The notes under the pieces: generated by a model
What the model was told of the DNA's origin: nothing
Seen by the model: the letters and a program-made list of their open reading frames with translations, nothing else
Databases searched by the model: none
Part shown: one piece after another, positions 26,414-34,478 of the stretch
Layout: every line of letters starts with the position of its first letter
How positions within the stretch are numbered: the first letter of the stretch is position 1
From: Brevibacillus massiliensis
GTDB lineage: Bacteria; Bacillota; Bacilli; Brevibacillales; Brevibacillaceae
NCBI RefSeq assembly: GCF_000311785.1
Contig: NZ_HE978543.1
Location: 18,162-82,161, forward strand
Length of the DNA stretch: 64,000 nt
Reading direction: 5' to 3'
Made by a program: the position numbers and the translations under genes

Positions 26414-27289
26414 TTATTGGAAGTACTTAGGATCCGGTTCGATGCCGAACCACTTTTTGTAGATTTTGGCGTGGGTGCCGTCTTGTCTCATATCCTTCAG
26501 CGCTTGATTCATCGCTTCCAGAAAGTCTTGATTCTCTTTCTTGACTGCCATCCCCATCACGTCTATATACAGCACATCGCCAACCATTTTGACCGGGATT
26601 TTCTGCGTTGTCTGGTTATAGCCGATCCACAGTTGATCTTGGATGACGGCGTCGAGCCGTTGGTTCACCAGGTCGGTAATGACGGCATCGGTCGTGCTGT
26701 ACACCTTCACCTTAGCGTTTTCGATCGTATTGGCGAGGTCCAAAAACGTCGTTCCCGCTCCGGCACCGACGGTCTTTCCTTTCAAGTCGTCAAGGGAGCG
26801 GATCTCGCTCTCGCTCTCGCGAACGACGATGACAGCTCCGTTCGTGACGTAAGGCTCAGTAAAATCGACACTCTTTTTGCGCTCGTCGGTGATGGACATC
26901 TGTGCGATGATCGCGTCAAACTTATCCGCTTTCAACCCGCCGATCAAGCCGTCAAATTTGGTCGCGACGAACTCGGCCTTCACTCCAAGCCGTTTGGCAA
27001 CTTCATTGGAAATGTCGACGTCAAACCCATCAAATTCGTTCTTGTCGTTGACCATATTGTACGGAGGATACGTACCTTCAAAACCTACTTTGAGCACCCC
27101 TGTCTGTTTCACCCGGGCCAATACCTCGCCTGCCTTTGTTCCCGCGTCTTTGCTTGCTGCAGGCTTGTCCCCGCTGGCTGCCTGGGGATGACCCGGGTTC
27201 GTCGTTGCCGTCGTCGATACAGTCCCACAGCCTGCCACAGCAAGAGCAGCGAACAGAATGAAAAGAATCGGCTTGTACACAACCTTCAT
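26414..27289 (-). CDS. Polar amino-acid ABC transporter, substrate-binding lipoprotein (paralogue, no own permease)
   Basis: 291 residues. Lipobox ALAVAGC (Cys 21), linker, then VLKVGFEGTYPPYNM, FDVDISNEVAKRLGV, IIAQMSITDERKKSVDFT. It shares long blocks with the protein at 21656, differing mainly in the second lobe (DAVIQDQLWIGY). No permease or ATPase follows; the next gene (27 bp) is the dehydrogenase copy 2. It probably shares the transporter at 22546-23959 and widens its substrate range. A copy of the 23-bp motif lies 78 bp upstream. Confidence 0.9.
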   Translation of the reverse strand: MKVVYKPILFILFAALAVAGCGTVSTTATTNPGHPQAASGDKPAASKDAGTKAGEVLARVKQTGVLKVGFEGTYPPYNMVNDKNEFDGFDVDISNEVAKRLGVKAEFVATKFDGLIGGLKADKFDAIIAQMSITDERKKSVDFTEPYVTNGAVIVVRESESEIRSLDDLKGKTVGAGAGTTFLDLANTIENAKVKVYSTTDAVITDLVNQRLDAVIQDQLWIGYNQTTQKIPVKMVGDVLYIDVMGMAVKKENQDFLEAMNQALKDMRQDGTHAKIYKKWFGIEPDPKYFQ

Positions 27290-27366
27290 CCGGCCACCAC
27301 CTTTTATTATTCCTAATTTTGTGAAAATTCATGTAATAAATCGTATCGCTTTCCCCTTTCTTGTGC

Positions 27367-27389
27367 TATGTGAAGTTTCAACAAAAATC
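27367..27389 (-). promoter_or_regulatory. 23-bp island motif, copy 3
   Basis: TATG-TGAAGT-TTCAACAAAAATC, 78 bp upstream of the minus-strand binding-protein gene. Confidence 0.7.
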
Positions 27390-27441
27390 TACCGTCCACA
27401 AAGAGAGAAATTTGGTGAATGTGTATAATGCGGCCCTGGCG

Positions 27442-27480
27442 ATGACAAAACAAGGCCCCGCCCGATCGACGGACGGAGCC
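27442..27480 (-). terminator. Rho-independent terminator of the LivJ-like gene
   Basis: Minus strand GGCTCCGTCCG-TCGAT-CGGGCGGGGCC followed by TTGTTTTGTC. Confidence 0.8.
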
Positions 27481-27489
27481 GAATTTTTC

Positions 27490-28746
27490 CTATTCCGCTT
27501 TGCCTATAAACACCTGCTGGCCGTTTTCGAATTTGTACATGAAGATGCTGGCGTATTTGTTGTCCCCTTTCTCGTCAAACGAGACCTTCGTAAACATCCC
27601 TTGGAAATCGGTGGTGTGGTGAACCGCCTCCAGAACCTGTTCACGGCTGGGCTTTTTGCCTCCGTTTTTGTCGATCGCTTCTTTTAAGCCGTGGAGGACG
27701 ACCAGCATCGCATCGTAGCCGTAAATCGAGAAGCTCTCCGGTTCTTTGCCGAATTTCTCCTTGTATTTGGCAGCCCACTTCTTGCCCTCATCTGACTGTG
27801 TGACGTCCCCGGCAACCGAAGAAAAGACGACTCCCTCCGCTGCTGCCCCGGCGATCTTGGGGAGCTCGGATGACGCCAGACCGGCACTGCCCATAAAGTA
27901 CCCCTTGAAGTTTTTCTCGCGAGCCTGCTTGACGAGGATGCCGCCTTCCGGATACAGCCCGCCAAAGAAAATCATGTCCGGGTTTTTCGACACGACCAGG
28001 TTGATCACGGAGCTGTAATCCTTTTCCCCTGGTGTAATTCCCTCGTAGCCGAGAATCTGTACGCCGTCTTTTTCGAACTGGGCTTTTACCTCGTCCGCCA
28101 CTCCTTGCCCGTACGCCGTTTTATCATGGATGATAAAGGCCGATTTCACGCCGAGTTGATTTTTTGCGTACAGTGCGCCCTTCGGTCCTTCCAGATCGTC
28201 CCGGGCGCAGATGCGGTGCACGGTTTTCTTGCCTTCTTCGGTCAGCTGCACACCGGTGTTCGCCGGACCGACAACGACCAGATTGCCCTGTTCGTACTTG
28301 ACTGAGGCCGGGATGGCCACACCTGTGTTGTAATGGCCCACGACCGCAAGCACGTCCGGGTTGGACACCAGCTGCTCGGCGTTTGCCACTCCTTGTTTCG
28401 GATCCCCTTGGTCGTCCTGCGGGAAGAGCTGCAAATCAAAGCCCAATTTGTTGAAATCTTCTTTCTGCTCCATCAATGCCAGCTCCGCGCCCAATTTGAT
28501 CGCTTCCCCAACATTGGACTGCGGACCGGAGAGAGGTGTCTGGGTCGCGATCAAAATTTTCCCGCCGCCAGCCCCCTGGCCGCCTCCTGCACCAGCCTCC
28601 GCACTACCGCCGCTGCCAGCATTGCCGGTTTGCTCCGCAGGCTGCCCGCCGCCTCCTGCCGCCCCTCCCCCGCCGCCGCATCCGGCGGCTATCATGCACA
28701 CCGCAACGACGGCAGCCAGCAGACTCGTTCGCTTCTTCCTCTTCAA
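27490..28746 (-). CDS. Branched-chain amino-acid-type (LivJ) substrate-binding lipoprotein, orphan
   Basis: About 418 residues. A TTG start (28746) is chosen: AAGGGGGAG lies 6 nt upstream and the product then opens LKRKKRTSLLAAVVAVCMIA-AGC, a clean lipoprotein signal. A Gly-rich tether spans about residues 24-62. The Peripla_BP_6 fold shows ATQTPLSGPQSNVGEAIKLG, NPDVLAVVGHYNTGVAIPAS, KDYSSVINLVVSKNPDMIFF and YGYDAMLVVLHGL. No LivHMGF genes are present, so it must use a transporter encoded elsewhere or act as a sensor. It follows the FAD oxidase by 65 bp. Confidence 0.88.
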   Translation of the reverse strand: MKRKKRTSLLAAVVAVCMIAAGCGGGGGAAGGGGQPAEQTGNAGSGGSAEAGAGGGQGAGGGKILIATQTPLSGPQSNVGEAIKLGAELALMEQKEDFNKLGFDLQLFPQDDQGDPKQGVANAEQLVSNPDVLAVVGHYNTGVAIPASVKYEQGNLVVVGPANTGVQLTEEGKKTVHRICARDDLEGPKGALYAKNQLGVKSAFIIHDKTAYGQGVADEVKAQFEKDGVQILGYEGITPGEKDYSSVINLVVSKNPDMIFFGGLYPEGGILVKQAREKNFKGYFMGSAGLASSELPKIAGAAAEGVVFSSVAGDVTQSDEGKKWAAKYKEKFGKEPESFSIYGYDAMLVVLHGLKEAIDKNGGKKPSREQVLEAVHHTTDFQGMFTKVSFDEKGDNKYASIFMYKFENGQQVFIGKAE

Positions 28747-28811
28747 ATCGTACTCCCCCTTTTTCTGCTTTCCTATGTCATGTTCATAGAACGGACATGG
28801 CATGGATGACG

Positions 28812-29978
28812 CTACACGATCGCATCCTCGATGACCAAATCATTCTCGGCAAACCGTTCGACACGCAGAGGCGACAAATCAAGCGTCTGGTACTTTCCGG
28901 TACGAATCAGCTCGGACAAGCCTTTTCCTACCGCCGGCGCTTGCTGCATGCCGTGGCCGCTGAACCCGAACGCCACGTAATAGCCTTTTTTCCCCGGATG
29001 CTTACCCAGAATCGCGTTATGATCCGCGGTGTTGAAGTCGTATAATCCGCTCCAGCCCCGCTCGATTTTTGCCTGCTCAAAATTGCTGATCCGATGGGCC
29101 AGCACTGGCCAGATTTGCTCAACGAAGAAGGAGCGTTTCCAATTGAAGTCAAAGCCCGGCTCCCTGTCGTCCGAATAGCCGGCGATCAGCTTTTCGCCTT
29201 CGTGGCGGAAGTAGACGCCTGTCGGGTCAATCGTCAGCGGCAGGTATTGTTTCAACGGCTCTTCGATATCAAATTGAAACACCTGCCTGGGCAGCGGGAC
29301 CACCGGCAGGGCCAGTCCCATTTTTTCGCTGAGGTCAGAGCCCCAGGCCCCCGCGCAGTTCAACACGATCGGGGCGTAGTATTCACTGCCGTCCGACAAG
29401 CGAACTCCTTTTACCTCCTCCTGGTCGCAGAGAATCGCCTCAACCTCCTGGTAGATATACTCGGCTCCCAGCCTTTTGGCATTGCGAATATAGCCCTGCA
29501 TGACCGAATACGGGTCGAGATACCCGTCCTCCGCACAGTAAAGCCCGCCGGCAAGATCGTCGATATTAAGTTCCGGGATGATATCCAGGAGTTCGCGCTT
29601 TTGCAGCAGCTGCGATGGCACGCCATGCTTGTGCTGGAGCTCGACATGCCGATCCAATCGCGGCATCATCTCTTCAGTGGCCAGGAACAAGTAACCGCGC
29701 TGCTTAAAATCGATCTTGGCGGGTTCCCCGTCCAAAGCCATCGCCTCAGGAAAATGTTTGTACACCTGCAAGCTGAATCTGCTTAGCTGTATGTTGATGT
29801 CTGTCGTATACAGTTGACGGATTCCCCCTGCACTTCTCGGAGTAGAAGAGAATTCGTAGATTTTGTCCTTTTCGAATACGAGGATCTTTCCGGTGTATCC
29901 GTCATGCAGGAGATTGTATGCTACACTCGAACCGATGACGCCGCCACCGATGATAATGAGGTCTGCTGTGTTGTTCAT
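28812..29978 (-). CDS. FAD-dependent amine/amino-acid oxidase (DAO family)
   Basis: 388 residues. The N-terminal dinucleotide fold DLIIIGGGVIGSSVAYNLL binds FAD; STPRSAGGIRQLY is the flavin loop. The C-terminal FAD segment is GYYVAFGFSGHGMQQAPAVG with GLYDFNTADHNAILG, typical of sarcosine/glycine oxidase-like and dehydrogenase-like DAO members. It oxidises a secondary or primary amine to an imine. No covalent-flavin Cys motif is obvious. Located in the amino-acid island with a 23-bp motif copy 71 bp upstream; substrate unknown. Confidence 0.85.
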   Translation of the reverse strand: MNNTADLIIIGGGVIGSSVAYNLLHDGYTGKILVFEKDKIYEFSSTPRSAGGIRQLYTTDINIQLSRFSLQVYKHFPEAMALDGEPAKIDFKQRGYLFLATEEMMPRLDRHVELQHKHGVPSQLLQKRELLDIIPELNIDDLAGGLYCAEDGYLDPYSVMQGYIRNAKRLGAEYIYQEVEAILCDQEEVKGVRLSDGSEYYAPIVLNCAGAWGSDLSEKMGLALPVVPLPRQVFQFDIEEPLKQYLPLTIDPTGVYFRHEGEKLIAGYSDDREPGFDFNWKRSFFVEQIWPVLAHRISNFEQAKIERGWSGLYDFNTADHNAILGKHPGKKGYYVAFGFSGHGMQQAPAVGKGLSELIRTGKYQTLDLSPLRVERFAENDLVIEDAIV

Positions 29979-30048
29979 CTGGATTACCCCTTTTCGCAGG
30001 ATATAAAGGAATACATCTTAAATGTAACGTCTTGAAACGCTCGCATAC

Positions 30049-30071
30049 TATGGCAAGATTCTACAAAAATA
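30049..30071 (-). promoter_or_regulatory. 23-bp island motif, copy 4
   Basis: TATG-GCAAGA-TTCTACAAAAATA, upstream of the FAD oxidase gene. One change from the TTCAACAAAAAT core. Confidence 0.55.
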
Positions 30072-30127
30072 GCCAGCTTATCGCGATCGATATTTGTATA
30101 TTGTGTATAATCAGAATAATTGATCGG

Positions 30128-30174
30128 TAAAAAAGATCCGAACCAACTGTCCGGTATGCAGTCGATTCGGATTT
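30128..30174 (-). terminator. Rho-independent terminator of the aminotransferase/aldehyde dehydrogenase operon
   Basis: Minus strand ATCCGAA...TTCGGAT stem followed by CTTTTTTAC, 26 bp after the aldehyde dehydrogenase stop. Confidence 0.85.
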
Positions 30175-30199
30175 TCTCTCTTGGCAGGCGCGGCTAGGC

Positions 30200-31681
30200 T
30201 TACTTGTTGTCGATTTGCGCTCTTTGCAACTTGCCGCTGTAATCCACGTAGATGGATCTCCACTCGGTGAATACGTCAAGCGCCGCAACACCGGAATCGC
30301 GATGCCCGTTCCCGGTGCCCTTGGTTCCGCCGAACGGCAGATGGATCTCGGCACCAGTCGTCCCCGCGTTGACGTAGACAATTCCCGTATCCAGATCCCG
30401 CATCGCCCGGAATGCGCGGTTGATGTCCTGGGTGAAGATCGAGCTGGAGAGTCCAAACTCGACGCTGTTGTTTACTTCAATCGCTTCCTCGATGCTCTTC
30501 ACCGGGATGATCGAAGCAACCGGGCCAAAAATCTCTTCCCGGGCGATCCGCATGTCCGGTTTTACGTCCGTAAACAATGTGGGCATGTAGAAGTTGCCCT
30601 TGACCAATTCTCCTTCTGTGGCAATCTCGCCGCCGCAAAGCAGCTTCGCTCCTTCTTCTACGCCGATTTTGACGTATTGGTCAATTTTCTCCAGGGAAGC
30701 GCGATTGATCACCGGTCCGACGTCAACGGACGGATCCAACCCGTTGCCCAGCCGCAATTTTGCGATTCGCTCCAGCAATTTGCTCTCCAGTTCTTCCTTG
30801 ACCGCTTCATGGACGATGATCCGGCTGCAGGCCGTGCAGCGCTGGCCGCTTGTACCGTAGGCGCTCCAGATAATCCCGTCCACGGCGAGATCAATATCGG
30901 CATCGTCCAGTACGGTAACGGCATTTTTGCCGCCCATTTCCAGGGAGGTGCGTTTTAGCATGCCGCCGGCGCGGGCGTTGATTTCTCTGCCCACTTCGTT
31001 GGAGCCGGTGAAGGAGATCAGATCGATCTGGGGATGGTCTACCATCGCATTTCCGACGACGCTGCCCGATCCGTAGACGAGGTTGATCAGGCCTTTGGGC
31101 AGCCCTGCTTCCTCGTAGATCTTGACGAATTCCGCCGCGATCATCGGCGTCTCAGAGGCCGGTTTCCAGACGATGGCGTTCCCCGCGACGAGTGCCGGCA
31201 GCGACTTCCACGAGATGATGGCGATCGGGAAGTTCCACGGCGTGATCAAACCGGCAATCCCGACCGGGACGCGCACACTCATGGCAAACTTGTCGCGCAG
31301 CTCTGACGGGACCGTATCGCCGAACAGTCTGCGCCCTTCGCCGGCCATGTAGAAGGCCATATCGATCGCTTCCTGTACTTCTCCTTTGGCTTCCTCAATC
31401 ACTTTCCCCATTTCACTGGTAAGAATTTGCGCCAACTGTTCTTTTCTCTCTTTCAGCAGCAGGCCGACCTTGTAGAGCACTTCCGCGCGCTCCGGTGCGG
31501 GGACCAATCGCCACGCCTTTTGCGCCTGCCGCGCCGCTTGCACGGCCCGGTCGACATCTTCTGCGGTCGATTGGGTTACTTCTGCCAGGACTTCGCCGGT
31601 AGCCGGATTCGTATTCGGCAGGAATTTGCCGGATGCGGATGCGATCCACTCGCCATTAATGTAATTTACATACTGTTTCAT
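30200..31681 (-). CDS. Aldehyde dehydrogenase, probable aminoadipate-semialdehyde-type
   Basis: 493 residues. NAD-binding TPWNFPIAIISWKSLPALVAG and FTGSNEVG, the catalytic Glu in LEMGGKNAVTVLDDAD and the catalytic Cys in GTSGQRCTACSR (about residue 290). ATG at 31681 follows AAAGGAGAGGG. The ending GAEIHLPFGGTKGTGNGHRD resembles members that act on amino-semialdehydes. Next to lysine-6-dehydrogenase-like enzymes and an aminotransferase, oxidation of aminoadipate semialdehyde to 2-aminoadipate is a reasonable inference, not a proof. It lies 13 bp after the aminotransferase. Confidence 0.85.
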   Translation of the reverse strand: MKQYVNYINGEWIASASGKFLPNTNPATGEVLAEVTQSTAEDVDRAVQAARQAQKAWRLVPAPERAEVLYKVGLLLKERKEQLAQILTSEMGKVIEEAKGEVQEAIDMAFYMAGEGRRLFGDTVPSELRDKFAMSVRVPVGIAGLITPWNFPIAIISWKSLPALVAGNAIVWKPASETPMIAAEFVKIYEEAGLPKGLINLVYGSGSVVGNAMVDHPQIDLISFTGSNEVGREINARAGGMLKRTSLEMGGKNAVTVLDDADIDLAVDGIIWSAYGTSGQRCTACSRIIVHEAVKEELESKLLERIAKLRLGNGLDPSVDVGPVINRASLEKIDQYVKIGVEEGAKLLCGGEIATEGELVKGNFYMPTLFTDVKPDMRIAREEIFGPVASIIPVKSIEEAIEVNNSVEFGLSSSIFTQDINRAFRAMRDLDTGIVYVNAGTTGAEIHLPFGGTKGTGNGHRDSGVAALDVFTEWRSIYVDYSGKLQRAQIDNK

Positions 31682-31694
31682 CGTTCCCTCTCCT

Positions 31695-32876
31695 TTAGCG
31701 GTTTTCTTGTTCAATTCGCAATTTTGCCTTTATTCTTTCTACAGCTTCGTTCAGGCGGTCGCTCGGCACAGACAGCGAGATGCGGAAATACCCTTCGCCG
31801 GATGGGCCAAATGCACTCCCGGGCGTCACGATTACGCCGGTCTGCTCCAATACGCTTGCAGCAAATTCACTGGAAGTATAGCCCACGGGCACAGGTGCCC
31901 AAATAAAGAAACTGCCTTTGGGCGGCTCTACCTGTATCCCAATGGAGGCAAGCCCTTCGAGCATGGTCTTCATCCGCTCATAGTAAATCTGGTTGTGCCG
32001 TGCGATACAGCTCTGGTCGCTGTTCAACGCAAAAGCGGCCGCTTTCTGAATCGGAGTAAACTGGCCTGTATCCGTATTGCTCTTGTAGACGGAAAGCGCT
32101 TTAATCATGTCTCTGTTGCCAACAACGTAGCCAATTCGCCAGCCCGTCATGTTGTACGTCTTGGAGAGTGAGCCGAATTCGACGGCGATCTCCTTCGCTC
32201 CTTCCACCTGCAGGATGCTCGGCGCCTGGTAGCCGCCAAACGTAACCATATTGTAGGCGGAGTCGTGGGCGATGGGGATTTGATGAGCCGCTCCAAAAGC
32301 GACCGCCCGCTGGAAAAAGCCAAGGTCCACGGTGGCGGTCGTCGGGTTGCCCGGGTAGTTTAAAAACATCAATTTGGCTTGCCGGATGACGCTTTCAGGA
32401 ATGTCCGAAAAGACGGGCTCAAAGTTGTTCTCCTGCTTGAGCGGCATGTCGTAGTACTTGCCGTTCGCCAGGTAGGTTGCCATCCGATAGACGGGATAGC
32501 ATGGATCCGGCAGCAGTACGCAATCGTCGGGATCAATCATGGTAGGAATCAAGTGGGCGATCCCTTCTTTTGTTCCAATCAGTGTCAGAACCTCGGTTTC
32601 CGGATCGAGTTCGACGTCAAACTGACGCCTGTAAAAATCGGCAACGGCCTGCCGAAATTCCAAACACCCGACAAAGCTGGGGTACTTCATGTTTTCCGGA
32701 CGTCTGACTTCCTCTATGAGCTTTTCTACGATGTGCTCCGGGGTAGGCAGATCGGGATCTCCGATTCCCAAGTCAATGACATCGATCCCCGCCTTCTGCA
32801 TCGCCGCTTTCTTTTTATTCAGTTCCGCAAACATATACGGCGGGATTTGCCCGATCCGTCTGGATTGGAAATTCAC
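31695..32876 (-). CDS. PLP-dependent class I aminotransferase (DapL/aspartate aminotransferase-like)
   Basis: 394 residues. Substrate loop LGIGDPDLPTPEHIVEKL, the NYPGNPTTATVDL segment that binds PLP through its Asn, SAYNMVTF with the ring-stacking Tyr, and the Schiff-base Lys in SLSKTYNMTGWRIGYVVG. The C-terminal Arg is in GYFRISLSVP. GTG at 32876 (VNFQSRRIGQ) is preferred, 9 nt after GAGGGTG. The family includes LL-diaminopimelate aminotransferases and 2-aminoadipate/alanine aminotransferases. In this operon it could convert 2-aminoadipate to 2-oxoadipate. Confidence 0.87.
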   Translation of the reverse strand: MNFQSRRIGQIPPYMFAELNKKKAAMQKAGIDVIDLGIGDPDLPTPEHIVEKLIEEVRRPENMKYPSFVGCLEFRQAVADFYRRQFDVELDPETEVLTLIGTKEGIAHLIPTMIDPDDCVLLPDPCYPVYRMATYLANGKYYDMPLKQENNFEPVFSDIPESVIRQAKLMFLNYPGNPTTATVDLGFFQRAVAFGAAHQIPIAHDSAYNMVTFGGYQAPSILQVEGAKEIAVEFGSLSKTYNMTGWRIGYVVGNRDMIKALSVYKSNTDTGQFTPIQKAAAFALNSDQSCIARHNQIYYERMKTMLEGLASIGIQVEPPKGSFFIWAPVPVGYTSSEFAASVLEQTGVIVTPGSAFGPSGEGYFRISLSVPSDRLNEAVERIKAKLRIEQENR

Positions 32877-32984
32877 GTCTGATTTCACCCTCTTTCTGAA
32901 TGAGTTCCCGTTTGGCGACAGGCAAAGCCGCAAACGGTTCAAGGATGGCACAAATTAAATGTATATCGTTTCAAAAGCAGAAAC

Positions 32985-33007
32985 CATGTCTCTTTTACAC
33001 AAAAATC
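32985..33007 (-). promoter_or_regulatory. 23-bp island motif, copy 5
   Basis: CATG-TCTCTT-TTACACAAAAATC, about 110 bp upstream of the aminotransferase start. Spacing as in the other four copies, two changes in the core. Confidence 0.5.
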
Positions 33008-33052
33008 GGGCTGCTGTTTCATGAATAATCAGTATAATTTCAACAAAATGAC

Positions 33053-33083
33053 TAAAACCTGGGACAATTGCCCCAGGTTTTTT
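33053..33083. terminator. Bidirectional terminator after moaA
   Basis: AAAACCTGGG-ACAATTG-CCCCAGGTTTTTT; on the minus strand it ends the moaA transcript. Confidence 0.88.
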
Positions 33084-33103
33084 GCCGCGGTGCCGTGGTT
33101 CGA

Positions 33104-34123
33104 TTATCCCCCGATATGGGACATCTCCACCTTTTTCCGCTTTGTCAATTCCGGCGTATGCTTGAGCCGCTCCTCTGAGTACCGGTCGCTTCTGCGGCTC
33201 CAGATGCCGCCAATCAACTGCCGCAGACCTTCATCCGTGTAACCGCTTCTCAGCGGTTCGCGAAGGTCTTCCCCGTCAGAGGCAAACAGGCACGTGTAGA
33301 GTTTCCCTTCCGCCGATAGTCTCGCCCTTGTACAAGTCGAACAAAAGGCCTGGGTGACAGACGAGATGAAGCCGATTTCCTGCTCTGTACCCCGGTAGCG
33401 ATAACGCGAGGCGACTTCTCCATAGTAATTGGGCCGAGCCGGCTCCAGGGGCATTTCTGCATGAATCAGTTCGGCAATCTCCCTGCTGGGGACGACCAGG
33501 TCAAGCCGCCAGCCGTTGCTGTTTCCGACATCCATGTATTCGATAAAACGCAGGATATGCCCCTTTTCCCGAAAGTACCTGGCCATGGGCAGGATGTCTT
33601 CTTCATTCATCCCGCGCTGTACCACCATGTTGATCTTTACCTGCAATCCCGCTTCCGCTGCTGCCTCGATCCCCGAGAGGATCGTCTCTACCCGGCAGCC
33701 TCTGCCGTTGATTTGCCCAAACCGGTCGTCATCCAGACTGTCCAAGCTGACAGTAACCCGTTTCAACCCCGCCGCTTTTAACGCTCTGGCATGCTTGGCG
33801 AGCAGCGAACCGTTGGTCGTCATGGCGATATCGCGTATACCCTCCACCTCGCTGATCATCTGAATCAGTGCCGGCAGATCCTTGCGCATTAAAGGCTCGC
33901 CGCCGGTGATCCGGATCTTCTCCGTCCCCATGGAGGCGAAGATCCGCGTCAGGCGGGTGATTTCCTCGAAGCTCAGGAGCTTGTCTTGAGGGAGAAAAGC
34001 GTAGTCAGGACCGAATATCTCCGCCGGCATACAGTAGGTGCAGCGAAAATTGCATTTATCGGTAACGGAAATTCGTAAGTCACGGAGAGGACGCTTTAAT
34101 GAATCCAAGAAACGTTCTGACAT
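33104..34123 (-). CDS. moaA: GTP 3',8-cyclase MoaA (molybdenum cofactor synthesis)
   Basis: 339 residues, radical SAM enzyme that rearranges GTP to 3',8-cyclo-GTP, the first step of molybdopterin synthesis. N-terminal cluster C24-x3-C28-x2-C31 (KCNFRCTYC), SAM-binding [12 protein letters not shown], and the C-terminal second cluster [19 protein letters not shown]. It ends in Gly-Gly (SHIGG), the conserved tail that enters the active site. It is separated from the moeA genes by an insertion-sequence remnant. No moaC, moaB/mog or moaE lies in the window, so the set is partial. Confidence 0.95.
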   Translation of the reverse strand: MSERFLDSLKRPLRDLRISVTDKCNFRCTYCMPAEIFGPDYAFLPQDKLLSFEEITRLTRIFASMGTEKIRITGGEPLMRKDLPALIQMISEVEGIRDIAMTTNGSLLAKHARALKAAGLKRVTVSLDSLDDDRFGQINGRGCRVETILSGIEAAAEAGLQVKINMVVQRGMNEEDILPMARYFREKGHILRFIEYMDVGNSNGWRLDLVVPSREIAELIHAEMPLEPARPNYYGEVASRYRYRGTEQEIGFISSVTQAFCSTCTRARLSAEGKLYTCLFASDGEDLREPLRSGYTDEGLRQLIGGIWSRRSDRYSEERLKHTPELTKRKKVEMSHIGG

Positions 34124-34162
34124 ATTAGATCACTCTCCTGTTCGTTCTACTCTCTACCGCGA

Positions 34163-34300
34163 TTTCTCTCATGAATACTCCCACCACTTAACCAACGCTG
34201 AGGATCCGGTTGAAGTGGGGGTTTCTGGTGTATCAATCAGGAAAACTACCGAATGCTTAACACCAGTGGAGTTGACACGTTGACGGATTGACTACCGTCC
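34163..34300 (-). mobile_element. Remnant right end of an IS200/IS605-type element with a tnpB tail
   Basis: On the minus strand a frame reading STGVKHSVVFLIDTPETPTS and then SALVKWWEYS-stop ends at 34169, overlapping a strong imperfect hairpin (CCCCCACTTCAACC with GGTTAAGTGGTGGG, 34181-34221). It is followed by TATTCAT. A hairpin just before a TTCAT-like cleavage site is typical of IS605 right ends, where the TnpB reading frame often runs into the hairpin. A stop codon cuts the frame near 34294 and no further TnpB domains follow. The 180 bp beyond (34301-34478) shows no gene. Confidence 0.5.
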
Positions 34301-34478
34301 AACCCCTCTATCCCATTAGCGCAAGCTGTTGGGACTACTTTTCGCAGGAATTTGCTGCACCGTTAACACAAACATATGTTCTAATCTAATTTAACAAATT
34401 TTGTGTGAAAGTGGTAGACTTTTTTTGTCCTGCCAACCCTAAGGTCTTGGTGAAGCCAGGATTTCAAAAGTATGCACC

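Noticed and set aside
33027..33050. Sixth copy of the island motif (TTTCAACAAAA at about 33039)
   Set aside because: The TATG half and the final AAT are not at the right distance and it abuts the moaA terminator, so I do not count it.
34366..34382. LexA-like site AAACATATGTTC
   Set aside because: One mismatch from the Bacillus LexA consensus, but it is 250 bp from the nearest start codon (moaA), inside insertion-sequence debris, with no SOS gene nearby.
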